Positions 7,824 to 17,000 of a DNA stretch of 18,499 nucleotides are shown here, one piece after another. Numbering within the stretch: position 1 is the first letter of the stretch; every line of letters starts with the position of its first letter. This DNA comes from Nitrospira sp. Lineage in GTDB: Bacteria; Nitrospirota; Nitrospiria; Nitrospirales; Nitrospiraceae. The stretch is from positions 1-18,499 of the forward strand of contig JAJFBJ010000065.1 in assembly GCA_020697375.1 (NCBI GenBank). Reading direction: 5' to 3'. The notes under the pieces were generated by a model. The model saw only the letters and a program-made list of their open reading frames with translations. It ran no database searches and was not told the DNA's origin. The position numbers and the translations under genes were made by a program.

Positions 7824-8663
7824 ATGTATGAGGAGCCCTATCGCTGGGTGGAGGCGGTCGGTAATCGACGTCATTACCTCGATGAACAATTCACGAAAGG
7901 CGCGCCTGTCGTCGCCTTAGCCTATGCGGACGGCATTCTGATGCTCACAGTGAGCCGCGGGACACCCAAGCTCTATGAGATCTACGATCGTATCGCCCTG
8001 GGCGGGATGGGCCACCCGGCTGATTTGGAAAAGTTGCGGTTCTCCCTGCTCGAGATGGCCCATGTCGAGGGCTTTAATCGGTCGCCGTCGGATGTCACCG
8101 GCGCGCGGCTCATGAAGTACGGGCTGGCTCCGAGCATCAAGCAGGCCTTCGAGGAAATTTACAAAGCGCCCTTCATCGTCAAGATTCTGCTGGCTGAAAT
8201 AGGCCTGAAGCCCGAACGAGATCTGTTCCTGACGATCAACTATGACGGTACGTTTGAAGAACATCGCGGTTGGGCCGGTTTAGGTGCCACGTCCGACGTG
8301 CAGGCCCGAATGGGTCAGTACTTGAAATCTCATCCGGGATTCACGCGAGCGTCATTGGCGCAGGCCCTTGAAATCGCGCTTGAGGCCTGGGCAGTGGGGT
8401 CCTTGGCTCAAAATTTGTCCGATGCATCGGATGACGAGTCCTCGTCCATTCCTACTACGACAGAAAATCCGGAAGGACCGGCCGCCACGGTACCGGACAA
8501 AGCCGTCCTGTCGGCCCATGTTAAACGGACTGTGGCTGAGAAGTTCGTGGAATGTGTGCTGCTGGAGCGCAACCGCCCTGGGGCATCCAAATATCGTGCA
8601 TTACGCGCCGACGAGTTGGCGGCCCTGCTCCCACCGGCCCTGAGCGCTCATCTCCCTGCTTAA
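7824..8663 (+). CDS. prcA: Proteasome alpha subunit PrcA
   Basis: The non-catalytic outer-ring subunit that gates the 20S proteasome and docks ARC. Clear family landmarks are VVALAYADGIL (29-39), KLYEIYDRIALGGMGHPADLE (49-69), the RSPSDVTGARLMKYG region (86-100) and ITYDG-like INYDGTFEE (138-146). There is no catalytic Thr after a propeptide, as expected for alpha. At 279 residues it is about 30 longer than mycobacterial PrcA; the excess is a Ser/Thr/Asp/Glu/Pro-rich stretch at about 198-228 (SDASDDESSS...TVPDK), probably a flexible surface loop. The ATG at 7824 is preceded by GGAAGGTGG at good spacing. The stop is one base before the pafA start. Confidence 0.94.
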   Translation: MYEEPYRWVEAVGNRRHYLDEQFTKGAPVVALAYADGILMLTVSRGTPKLYEIYDRIALGGMGHPADLEKLRFSLLEMAHVEGFNRSPSDVTGARLMKYGLAPSIKQAFEEIYKAPFIVKILLAEIGLKPERDLFLTINYDGTFEEHRGWAGLGATSDVQARMGQYLKSHPGFTRASLAQALEIALEAWAVGSLAQNLSDASDDESSSIPTTTENPEGPAATVPDKAVLSAHVKRTVAEKFVECVLLERNRPGASKYRALRADELAALLPPALSAHLPA

Positions 8664-8664
8664 C

Positions 8665-10155
8665 ATGCTTCATCGTATATTCGGACTCGAAACGGAATAT
8701 GGGCTCCTGGTGAACCAGGATCGGCCTGACCATTCGCCCTCATGGGTTGCACAGCGTATTCGGGACCATATTTTTGGAGCCGATCGGCTCGGGCTGCTCG
8801 ATCTTCACCACCGAGGACACGACGAGCCACCCGGCAACGGCGGATTTTTGACCAATGCGGGGCGCATCTACATCGATATGGGGCATCTCGAATATGCGTC
8901 GCCGGAATGCAATGCCCTGACGGACTTGGTGGCATCGGACCGTGCCGGGGATCGGATCATTCAGAATGCGGTGTCCGCGCTAGGACTGGCAGACAGTGTC
9001 TCGATCATCAAGAACAATATCGATCACGAAACCGATGCGACGTTCGGCTCGCACGAGAACTATCTGGTCACCCGGCAGTTCCCCTTCTCCCGACGAGGGC
9101 TCGGTCCTCTGGTCACGTTTTTGGTGACCCGTCAGGTATTTACGGGAGCCGGACGAATCGGCTGTGCGAGCGACCCCAACGAATGGGTGCAGGTCGGAGG
9201 ACTCATTTTGCATCGACCGGGCTTACGCGATGCTCTCGATCGAACGATCATCCCCTTTCAGATTTCTCAACGCGCCGACTATATCGTCAATGACTTTTTT
9301 GAATGGGTACAGCACAACCGGTCCATCGTGAACACGCGCGACGAGCCGCTGGCCGACCCCAATCAATATCGCCGGATCCATCTGTTGTGCGGGGACTCCA
9401 ATATGGCGGAATATGCCACGGCGCTCAAGATGGGGACGACCGGGCTGGTCTTGCAACTCATCGAGACGGGGCAGGCTCCTCGCGGCCTGGGGATCGACGA
9501 GCCTGTTGAAGCGATGCAGGATATCTCACGAGACCCCGACCGCCAATGGATCGTTCGATTGGAATCCGGGCAATCCATTTCCGTGATCGACATTCAGGAG
9601 CAGTTTCTCGCCGCCGCGCAACGCCATTGCAAAGGACAGGACGAAGAAACGGATTGGGTGCTGGAAGAATGGGAAGCCGTCCTGAGGGATCTGCGAGGAG
9701 ATTATGCCAAGTTGGTCGGACGGATTGATTGGGCGTCGAAGTTATGGCTCTTGGAAACGTATCGTGAAGCGGAGCAGGCCGGTTGGGACGATCCCATGTT
9801 GAAGAGCCTCGATCTGGAATATCATAATCTGCATCCGGAACGAGGATTATGTTACGGCCTGGAAGATGAGGGACGTGGGCTCAGACTGACGACCGACAAG
9901 ATGGTCCGTCTGGCTCAGGATAATCCCCCGCGCAATACGCGAGCCTACGGCCGGAGTGAATTGGTGCGACACCTGCTCGCGAATGGTACCTCGCATGCTG
10001 CAACTTATGAGGCCATGGATCCAGATGACCGGCTGGCCTGCGACTACATCATTAATTGGTCGAATTTTAAATTGCGGGATGCGTCGCCGTTTTTCATGGT
10101 GGATCCATTCAAGACCTATGTGCAGGAGGTTCGCGACCATCTCGCCGGCCGATAG
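8665..10155 (+). CDS. pafA: Pup-protein ligase PafA
   Basis: The ligase that uses ATP to join the C-terminal Glu of Pup/UBact to substrate lysines. FGLETEYG (6-13) has the nucleotide/Mg Glu pair. The catalytic-base Asp is Asp71 in IYIDMGHLEYASPEC. KNNIDHETDATFGSHENYLV, SQRADYI and NTRDEPLAD are the ligase-fold motifs. The C-terminal domain (NWSNFKLRD...VDPFKTYVQEV) matches the small PafA domain that contacts the substrate. It lacks the long Dop loop: NGGFLTNAGRIYID follows directly on the first helix region. That separates it from the paralogue at 5107-6660. Its 496 residues are close to the usual 450-480. It starts one base after the prcA stop with no own ribosome site, so it is probably translated by coupling. 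It is the last gene of the operon. Confidence 0.94.
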   Translation: MLHRIFGLETEYGLLVNQDRPDHSPSWVAQRIRDHIFGADRLGLLDLHHRGHDEPPGNGGFLTNAGRIYIDMGHLEYASPECNALTDLVASDRAGDRIIQNAVSALGLADSVSIIKNNIDHETDATFGSHENYLVTRQFPFSRRGLGPLVTFLVTRQVFTGAGRIGCASDPNEWVQVGGLILHRPGLRDALDRTIIPFQISQRADYIVNDFFEWVQHNRSIVNTRDEPLADPNQYRRIHLLCGDSNMAEYATALKMGTTGLVLQLIETGQAPRGLGIDEPVEAMQDISRDPDRQWIVRLESGQSISVIDIQEQFLAAAQRHCKGQDEETDWVLEEWEAVLRDLRGDYAKLVGRIDWASKLWLLETYREAEQAGWDDPMLKSLDLEYHNLHPERGLCYGLEDEGRGLRLTTDKMVRLAQDNPPRNTRAYGRSELVRHLLANGTSHAATYEAMDPDDRLACDYIINWSNFKLRDASPFFMVDPFKTYVQEVRDHLAGR

Positions 10156-10172
10156 ACGCTTGAACTATCGCT

Positions 10173-10385
10173 TCACCCGATCCGCTCCACTAAGCCTTCC
10201 GACACATCGAACCCTAACCGCAGTTGCATCGCGAATACTTCTGGACCGAGCCGGATTGACCCAGCGACCGGTTTCCCCACGATAGAAGCCGATTCGGTAT
10301 CGTTCCGCCGGACTGCGATACCCGAGACCAGCCGAATTCCGAAGGGTTGAGGTATTACTCGCCTCACGGTCAAATAACTCCCCAT
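10173..10385 (-). CDS. Doubtful small ORF, 70 residues
   Basis: The ATG at 10385-10383 has AGGA 8 bases upstream on the minus strand (plus-strand tcct 10394-10397). The product is 70 residues, with a moderately coding-like mix (QPFGIRLVSGIAV, FAMQLRLGFDVSEGLVERIG) but no recognised domain, signal peptide or membrane helix. Its start overlaps the end of the lipoprotein-like ORF at 10370-10768 by 16 bases. It could be a small gene, a decayed remnant of a longer one, or chance; I give it low weight. Confidence 0.22.
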   Translation of the reverse strand: MGSYLTVRRVIPQPFGIRLVSGIAVRRNDTESASIVGKPVAGSIRLGPEVFAMQLRLGFDVSEGLVERIG

Positions 10386-10768
10386 AGACCACGTCCTTTA
10401 TTTTTATGTAGGTCGAGGCCGGCATGGATACATAGCGGAACAGCGTCTCCCGGTATTATTCGGTTGTACAAATAAGAGCAACTCAAGCAGCCTGTGGACT
10501 CCCAACATCGTCGCCGTTGGACAGTTCCAGTAAACAATGCCAAATACCTCTTCGCGAAACATTTGAAGTGTTGCCCCTGTCCAACCTGCAGCGGCACTTC
10601 GGCGTAGGTCAATACATTGTCCCTGCTTTCGCCTCGCGGCGCGAACTGGGAAGGATGTTCTTCGGTGACGGGAGCGGCGCTGTGGCAAGCGAGCAAGGTA
10701 GCGGTTGTGACGATGATCAAGGTGCCCAACAGACTCGAAACGAAGCATGGCCTTCGGCGCGTCTGCAA
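10370..10768 (-). CDS. Putative small lipoprotein, possibly decayed
   Basis: The first 30 residues (MQTRRRPCFV... LIIVTTATLLACHSAAP) form a textbook lipoprotein signal: basic start, hydrophobic core and lipobox LLAC with Cys28. The next 35 residues (EEHPSQFAPRGESRDNVLTYAEVPLQVG) are plausible mature protein. From about residue 65 on, the sequence is rich in Cys, Arg and Lys and looks non-coding, while another minus-strand frame looks no worse, so a frameshift or decay is likely. The only start is TTG at 10768, with AGGAG 13 bases upstream, which is weak. No family is recognised. Confidence 0.35.
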   Translation of the reverse strand: MQTRRRPCFVSSLLGTLIIVTTATLLACHSAAPVTEEHPSQFAPRGESRDNVLTYAEVPLQVGQGQHFKCFAKRYLALFTGTVQRRRCWESTGCLSCSYLYNRIIPGDAVPLCIHAGLDLHKNKGRGLWGVI

Positions 10769-10864
10769 GGGTAATCACGCACTCCTGTTCGCATAACAGC
10801 ATGGTCAAGTAACCAGGGTTTCATTATGGAAACCAACGTATGGTCGTCGACCGTGCGAATCGAA

Positions 10865-10880
10865 TGCTTCTAGAGAAGCA
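10865..10880. repeat. Short perfect palindrome
   Basis: The arms TGCTTCT (10865-10871) and AGAAGCA (10874-10880) are perfect inverted repeats with a 2-base centre. Such a compact dyad in a non-coding region could be a protein-binding operator. It lacks a T-tract and the loop is too small for a terminator. Confidence 0.4.
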
Positions 10881-11069
10881 ACGACACGCCATAGCATCGT
10901 CGGACCTGCATGTCAGGCGTCGGGCGTCAGGATCGTGGCACGACCGTCATCCTTCTGACTCGGAACGACACGTCAGATATCGGCAGATCGGTCGGAAGAA
11001 TTGAAATGACATGCATCTATCAGCTAGGGTGTTTTTTGTAAGTACCATCTTGGTTTTTAGTTAGATGAG

Positions 11070-11097
11070 TTGACAAATATGTTGAAGTCCCTAGAAT
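11070..11097 (+). promoter_or_regulatory. Sigma70-type promoter upstream of the PilZ fusion gene
   Basis: A perfect TTGACA (11070-11075), a 16-base spacer and TAGAAT (11092-11097, 5/6 match) make the best promoter motif in the window. The predicted start is near 11104, giving an unusually long leader of about 235 bases before the ATG at 11341. The leader may hold regulatory structure; I saw no named riboswitch. Confidence 0.55.
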
Positions 11098-11340
11098 GAG
11101 TTGCGAGTATAGCAATCCTTAGATATTTGGCTGTGGGCCATCCTGAGGCCGTGCGTGTCGTTTATCCCTCCCCGTTCTATCTTCCGACATCATCCTGTGC
11201 TATGCGGAATCGTTTTTGCGCTTGCAATTGTGCGACCTCGCTCGAGGTTCAAAGAATGAACGGGCGACGGCGATGCCGCAGCAGTACTTCATCACGTTGG
11301 TGTGAACGACAACAGTCATCATTCTCTGGGAGGGAAACCT

Positions 11341-14061
11341 ATGCCGAACGATATTGCCGTCAGCAGTGGAACTGTGCGATGTGCCGATGGGTTAGATGAA
11401 CAATTGCCCCAGGAACTTACTGCCCCTGATCGAAGAAAGTCTGAAGGAGCGTGGTCGTTGTCCATCAAGGACCGGCGGACCAGCCGCCGTCTCGATGTTC
11501 ATCTTACGACTGTACTTCGGAGCCGGAATCATTCCTGGAAAGGAATCACGAAGAGCATAGGATTCGGCGGGTTCTCGATGACGTTCGTCGATGACATTCC
11601 AGCTATCTTGAATCAACACATCACATTGGGTTTTAGTCCGGGTGCGGACCAACCTGGCACTGTGGGAATTGTGTGCGGCATTCGGGGTGGAGGACAGGGC
11701 CAAGACCAGGCCGGCACGACGTTGGCCGTCAAATTCGTTTGCATAACCCCTGACGATGAACAGGTGCTGACATTGCTTTTCAATGACGGACAAATGCGGT
11801 CGAGAGAAGTGCGTCTTACGGCCTCCCTGTCCTTACAAGAGAACGAAGAAACGCTCGTAGAATCCGTTGTTCGGCAGCCGATCATCGCGCAAAGAGCTCC
11901 CGCGCGGTGCATTCAGACGACTCAGGCGCCTCGTCAAGAGCGGCGGCGTCACCGGCGTGTGGCCTGTGGGTTGGACACTGAAATCAGTCTTAGGAGCCAT
12001 GCTGGAGACCGGATGCTGCCGGGTGCAACGACGAAAAATCTGACATCGGGCGGAGCCTGCCTGTCCGTGCGGACCGAAGAAGTTCTGATAGGCTCACGAC
12101 TATTGTTGCGATGGGCAAAGCCGACCAGCAGTGATCAAGGACCCACCGATATCTCGACACCCGTCTCGGCCTGCTCCGTGGTCGGTGAAGTCATGTGGAC
12201 AAGGCTTGAATCGGAGGCAATCACTTCCGGAGCGGCGGAGATCCAGGGCCGCGTCCTGTCGGCGGGGGTACGGTTTCTTCACGGCACGAAGGATAGCGAA
12301 GAAGCCTTTGAACGCTTTCTTGCTCAAATGGAAGAAGCTTCCGATGGGACATGTGAAGGAAGGTCGGTGACCAGTGAATTCTCGGAATGTTTTCGACCGT
12401 CCGGTTCGCGCATCGTGCTCTGCCACGATCGCCCGAGAATGCAGGTCTCCTCTGATGCTCCCCTCATCGTCCTGGCGCCGGGGTATGGAGAGAGCAAGCG
12501 TGACTATGTACCGCTCGCTTATTGTCTTGCGGGTAACGGGTTTCATGTCGTCCGCTACGACAATGTGAATCATGTCGGAGAAAGTGACGGAATGGTGACG
12601 CAGTTTCGTTTGCAGGATATGGAATCAGATCTCGAGGCCGTACTGGATCATCTCACTCTGCAGTGGCCCGATCGACGGATCGGCCTCGTAGCCACCAGCC
12701 TGGCCGGCCGTGTTGCCCTGAAGGTGGCGGGCCGAGCGCCGCGTGTGCAATTGCTCATCCTGATCAACGGAATAATGGATGTCAGGCACACCCTGCAAGC
12801 GGTGCATCAAGAAGATCTCATCGGAGAACATCTGGCGGGGGTACACAAGGGAGTGGTCAACATACTCGGTCTGACCATCGATGCGGATCGCTGGTTGGAA
12901 CATGCAGTGAAGGGAGGATATGCCGATCTCGCGACGACGCAACAGGACGCGGAACGTTTGCGGACGCCCGTCGTATTCTTTCACGCCGAACATGATGCAT
13001 GGGTCGATCCGGCATCCATTCACACAGTAGAACATGCGATCGGACCGTATGTACGGCACTCATATGTCGTGCCTGGCGCATTGCATCGGCTTCAGGAAAG
13101 CCCGCGCAAGGCACGAGCCGTTTATCGTCAGATCACCAGCTGCTTTCAGCAGGAGTTATGGCCGGATCATCTCGTGGAGCAGGTCATGGAACCTTCTCAT
13201 CGAGAGATCGGGTTGCAAAATCGGATTGAGCGTGAACGCGGCAAGGGGCGGCGATCGATAGGGAAGTCCGATCATGTGGCATTTTGGAAAGACTACTTGC
13301 ATAATTTTCAGACGATACCCAACGTGGCAGACTTCTGGCGGCTCATGGACCAGGTTTATCGTCTGATGGGCGATTGTCATCGCGGTGAACGGATATTGGA
13401 TGCGGGCTGCGGGAACGGCAACTTCGGCGTCTTCCTTCAATTGAATCAGGCATTTCGGCAACGTTACGCCAGACGGGGCGACTTCCGTTCCCCGGACTAT
13501 GTCGGCGTAGATTTTGTGCCGGCTGCTCTGAGCCAGGCGATGGCCAATTTCGAAGAGGTCGGGGCTACGTTGCGAAAGCAGTTTCCTATAGGATTGCGAG
13601 CATACTCGCCGATGTCGATGCGGACATGTCGGGCCGATTTGGAGTGGTCGCTGCCCTTTCCCGATCAATGCTTTGACCGGGTCGTGTGCAATCTGGTGAT
13701 CGGGTACGTGCGCGACCCGCTCTTTACATTGCGCGAATACCTGCGTGTGCTGGCTCCACATGGTCGGTTGGTCATCTCAAATCTCAAGCCTTATGCGGAT
13801 CTATCGGCCATCTACCGTAGCTTCGTGGAGACCGCTCGGACGCCGGATCAAGTGGAAGAAGGCCGCCGTCTCCTCGACAATTCTGGTAAAATCAAGGCGC
13901 GCGAAGGGGAAGGCGTCTTTCATTTTTTCCACCAAACTGAATTGGAAAATCTGTTGCAGGCGGCTGGTGTCACTGATTCGCGCGTCTATTCCACGTTCGG
14001 AAACCAGGCCCTTATCGCCGTAGCGGAAAAGGGCATGGCGCAGATGACCGTGGCCGCATGA
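11341..14061 (+). CDS. Fusion protein: PilZ-PilZ-LuxD-like acyl hydrolase-SAM methyltransferase
   Basis: A 906-residue soluble protein. The ATG at 11341 follows GGGAGGGAAACCT; an in-frame GTG at 11302 is less likely. (1) PilZ-like domain (about 45-145): RRTSRR, but the second motif is SIGFGG. (2) Second PilZ (about 200-325): RRRHRR and NLTSGG, close to the c-di-GMP-binding consensus. (3) Alpha/beta hydrolase (about 355-605) strongly like LuxD acyl-ACP thioesterase: YDNVNHVGESDG, nucleophile Ser453 in ATSLAGRVA, Asp552 in EHDAWV, His582 in ALHRLQES; the Asp-His spacing of 30 equals LuxD as I remember it. (4) Class I methyltransferase (about 640-895): ILDAGCGNG (685-693), acidic VGVDF (Asp724), DRVVCNLVIGYV. 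I infer c-di-GMP-controlled release and methylation of an acyl group. The next gene, a histidine kinase, starts 33 bases downstream. Confidence 0.85.
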   Translation: MPNDIAVSSGTVRCADGLDEQLPQELTAPDRRKSEGAWSLSIKDRRTSRRLDVHLTTVLRSRNHSWKGITKSIGFGGFSMTFVDDIPAILNQHITLGFSPGADQPGTVGIVCGIRGGGQGQDQAGTTLAVKFVCITPDDEQVLTLLFNDGQMRSREVRLTASLSLQENEETLVESVVRQPIIAQRAPARCIQTTQAPRQERRRHRRVACGLDTEISLRSHAGDRMLPGATTKNLTSGGACLSVRTEEVLIGSRLLLRWAKPTSSDQGPTDISTPVSACSVVGEVMWTRLESEAITSGAAEIQGRVLSAGVRFLHGTKDSEEAFERFLAQMEEASDGTCEGRSVTSEFSECFRPSGSRIVLCHDRPRMQVSSDAPLIVLAPGYGESKRDYVPLAYCLAGNGFHVVRYDNVNHVGESDGMVTQFRLQDMESDLEAVLDHLTLQWPDRRIGLVATSLAGRVALKVAGRAPRVQLLILINGIMDVRHTLQAVHQEDLIGEHLAGVHKGVVNILGLTIDADRWLEHAVKGGYADLATTQQDAERLRTPVVFFHAEHDAWVDPASIHTVEHAIGPYVRHSYVVPGALHRLQESPRKARAVYRQITSCFQQELWPDHLVEQVMEPSHREIGLQNRIERERGKGRRSIGKSDHVAFWKDYLHNFQTIPNVADFWRLMDQVYRLMGDCHRGERILDAGCGNGNFGVFLQLNQAFRQRYARRGDFRSPDYVGVDFVPAALSQAMANFEEVGATLRKQFPIGLRAYSPMSMRTCRADLEWSLPFPDQCFDRVVCNLVIGYVRDPLFTLREYLRVLAPHGRLVISNLKPYADLSAIYRSFVETARTPDQVEEGRRLLDNSGKIKAREGEGVFHFFHQTELENLLQAAGVTDSRVYSTFGNQALIAVAEKGMAQMTVAA

Positions 14062-14094
14062 TCGCATGTACCCGACTATGCCGGAGTGTCTGAT

Positions 14095-17000
14095 ATGAAA
14101 GTGCTCGCGTTCAGCGCGCTGGTGAATGCGCTGGCGGCCACAGGGCTCGGGATTTTCGTATATTTTCGAGATCCTGCAGCTCCGCGCAACCGAATCTACG
14201 GGCTATACTGCTTGAGTATCGCGGTCTGGAGTGTGTTTTATTGCGGCTGGCAGCTCACCGAGTCCAAAGATCTTGCTCTCAGCCTTCTTCGGCTGGTCAT
14301 GGCCGGCGCGATCCTTATCCCCATTCTATACTTTCACCACACAGTCACATTCCTCGATATCGCGGCTCGCCATGCCAAAGCTTTGAAAATCGGATACACC
14401 CTCGCTGTATGTTTTCTTGTGCTTGATACGACGCCCTGGTTCGTGGCGGGTGTTCGGCCCGCGATGTCCTTCTCGTTTTGGCCGGTTCCCGGTGTCTTTT
14501 TCCATCCGTTTCTCATGTATTTTTCCTGGTACGTCGTCTATGCCACGTTACTCGTGGGGGTAGCGCTTCGTGATGCCAATGGAATTAGGCGGCATCAGTA
14601 TGCGTATATGCTGGCCGCCAGTATCATCGGGTATTCGGGCGGAGCGACCAATTTCCCTCTGTGGTATGACGTGCCGTTGTTGCCGTACGGAACGGTACTT
14701 ATCACAATGTATACGGCATTGATGGCCTACACCATCGTCCGGTATCGGCTGATGAACATCAGCGTCGTACTGAACAAAGGGCTGGGATACGCCATCGTCC
14801 TCGCCATCATCGTGGTGGCAACCTCCATCGGCGCAATCCTCAGCAATCGCGCCACAGGCCATTCCACCCCTCCATTATTAGCCGGGACTCTTTTCTTGAT
14901 TTGCGGCCTGTGGGTGCTCAGCAATAATCCGCGTTCCGCGTCCAATATCCTTTTCAGCGGAGTGTGCGGCACAGCCTGTCTTTGGCTGTTCGGCTGTTTT
15001 ATGCTGTTCTCGACGTCCAACGAGGAGGAAGCACTCTTTTGGATGCGGGTTATTTATAGCGGCATTGTGTTTTTGCCCGCCCTGACGTATCACTTCGCGC
15101 AAAGCCTTATCGGAGGCGCTTCGGACGACCGATTCATCATATGGAACTATGCGGCCGGCATCATATTCTTCGCTCTAATGTCGACCTCGTATCTCTTCGA
15201 AGGACAGTACGTATATTACTGGGGGCGATATCCCAAGGCGGGAACTCTTCATCCTCTGTTGGTTGTCTATGTGTTGTCCGGCGGTTGTGCGACGATCTAT
15301 CGGCTCTATCAAGGTTATCGGCTGCATGTCGGATCATCGCCAATGCTGGGATCCCAGCTGAAATATACCCTTGCGGCCCTGGCCCTTGGATTCACCGCGT
15401 CCCTCGATTTTTTGCAGAACTATGGCGTGGGATTTTATCCCGTAGGTTATTTGATGGCGGGTCTCTCGGTCACGGTGGTCGCGTATGCGATTGCCAAGTA
15501 CGAGTTGATGGACGTGTCATTCGTCCCAAGTCGCCCCAAGGTCATGCTTTCGATCAAACTGATGGGGTTGATTCCGGCCTATCTGGTAATCCTGCTCGTC
15601 ATTCGAATCTTTACCGGAACCTTCCACTATTTGCTGGCCGGGGTGCTGTTTGCTCTGTTTGTCATCGTATCCAGCGGATTGGCCAATCTTCAGAAAGGTG
15701 TGGAGCGGGCTATTGGGCAGACGCTGTTTCGCGAACGATATGATGCCTACGATACCCTGGTGCAATTTTCAAAATCCCTCGTGGCGATCCTCGAATTGAA
15801 ATCACTCACGAAGGAAATCGTCCAAACGTTGGCGCGAGTGATGAATATCAAAACGGCGTCCGTGTATGTCCTCGACAAGGAGCAAGGCATCTACAGCTTG
15901 ACCGCATCATATGGGTTCAGTGTCCGTGACCCATCGGCAGCTACAGTTAAAATGGAGAGCGATTTTCCCAAGGTATTGTTGCGGACGGAGACAGCGCTGG
16001 TCCGGGAGGAAATAGAATATGATAGGGCAGACATTGAATATCTGCGGTTGCTCGATACTTTGCACGCCTTGGAGTCGGAGGTCTGTATTCCTCTGGTAAG
16101 TAAGGAACGGCTGGTCGGATTCTGCAATCTGGGACGCCGCTCAAACCATAGTATGTATTCGACCGAAGAGCTAGGCCTCCTCAGGACTCTGGCGCAACAT
16201 GCCGCCATTGCGATCGATAATGCATTGCTCTATGAAGACTTACGACGATCGCAGTTGCTGATGCGACGCACCGATCGATTGCGTTCACTTGAAACCATGG
16301 CCGGTGGGTTTGCTCATGAAATCAGGAACCCGCTCACATCCATTAAAACGTTTGTCCAATTAGCGCCGGAACGACGTGACGACGTGGAGTTTATGGAGCA
16401 GTTCAGCCAGGTGGTATGTGAGGACGTGGAACGAATCGAACGGCTGGTTCACGAGATCCTTGATTACGCGCGATACATGACCCCGAAGCTCACCCAGGAA
16501 AGCTTAAACGACGTCGTCGCATCATGCCTGTATTTTATCGAGGTGAAGGCGAGCAGCAAGGCCATCACGATTCAAAAAGAGTTGTCCGGCGATCTGCCGT
16601 CCGTGAAGCTGGACCGGCAACAGATTAAACAGGTGCTGCTGAACTTGTTCATCAACGCCATGGAAGCGATCGGCGGCGATCAGGGAGGAAGGCTTTCTGT
16701 TCGCACACGCAAACTGGTTAAATCAGCCAACGAACCTTGGGTTCAGATCGAAGTGGAGGATACCGGGCCGGGTATTGCTCCGCGGGATCTCGATCACATC
16801 TTCGATCCGTTTTATACCACCAAGCATGAAAGCGGAGAGCGGGAGGGGACGGGACTCGGCCTTACCATCGCGCACCAGATCATTCAAGAGCATGGCGGTT
16901 ACTTTGAGGTGTCAAGTGAGGTAGGGCATGGCACGAAGTTCATGGTCAATCTTCCCGCCAATCCACCCATGGCAGAATGGCATACTGCGCCACCTGCTTA

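Larger units (their letters stand above)
10156..11340. other. Gene-poor intergenic region between pafA and the PilZ fusion gene
   Basis: About 1.2 kb with no strong plus-strand gene. It holds two doubtful minus-strand ORFs (below), a 16-base palindrome at 10865-10880, and a good sigma70-like promoter at 11070-11097. No tRNA, terminator with U-tract, or CRISPR repeat was seen. The minus-strand frames around 10165-10770 switch in coding-like quality from one to another, so the region may be a decayed gene. Confidence 0.5.

Noticed and set aside
11127..11399. Plus-strand 90-codon frame overlapping the start of the PilZ fusion gene
   Set aside because: Cys/Arg-rich sequence without ribosome site or domain; it overlaps the fusion gene in another frame.
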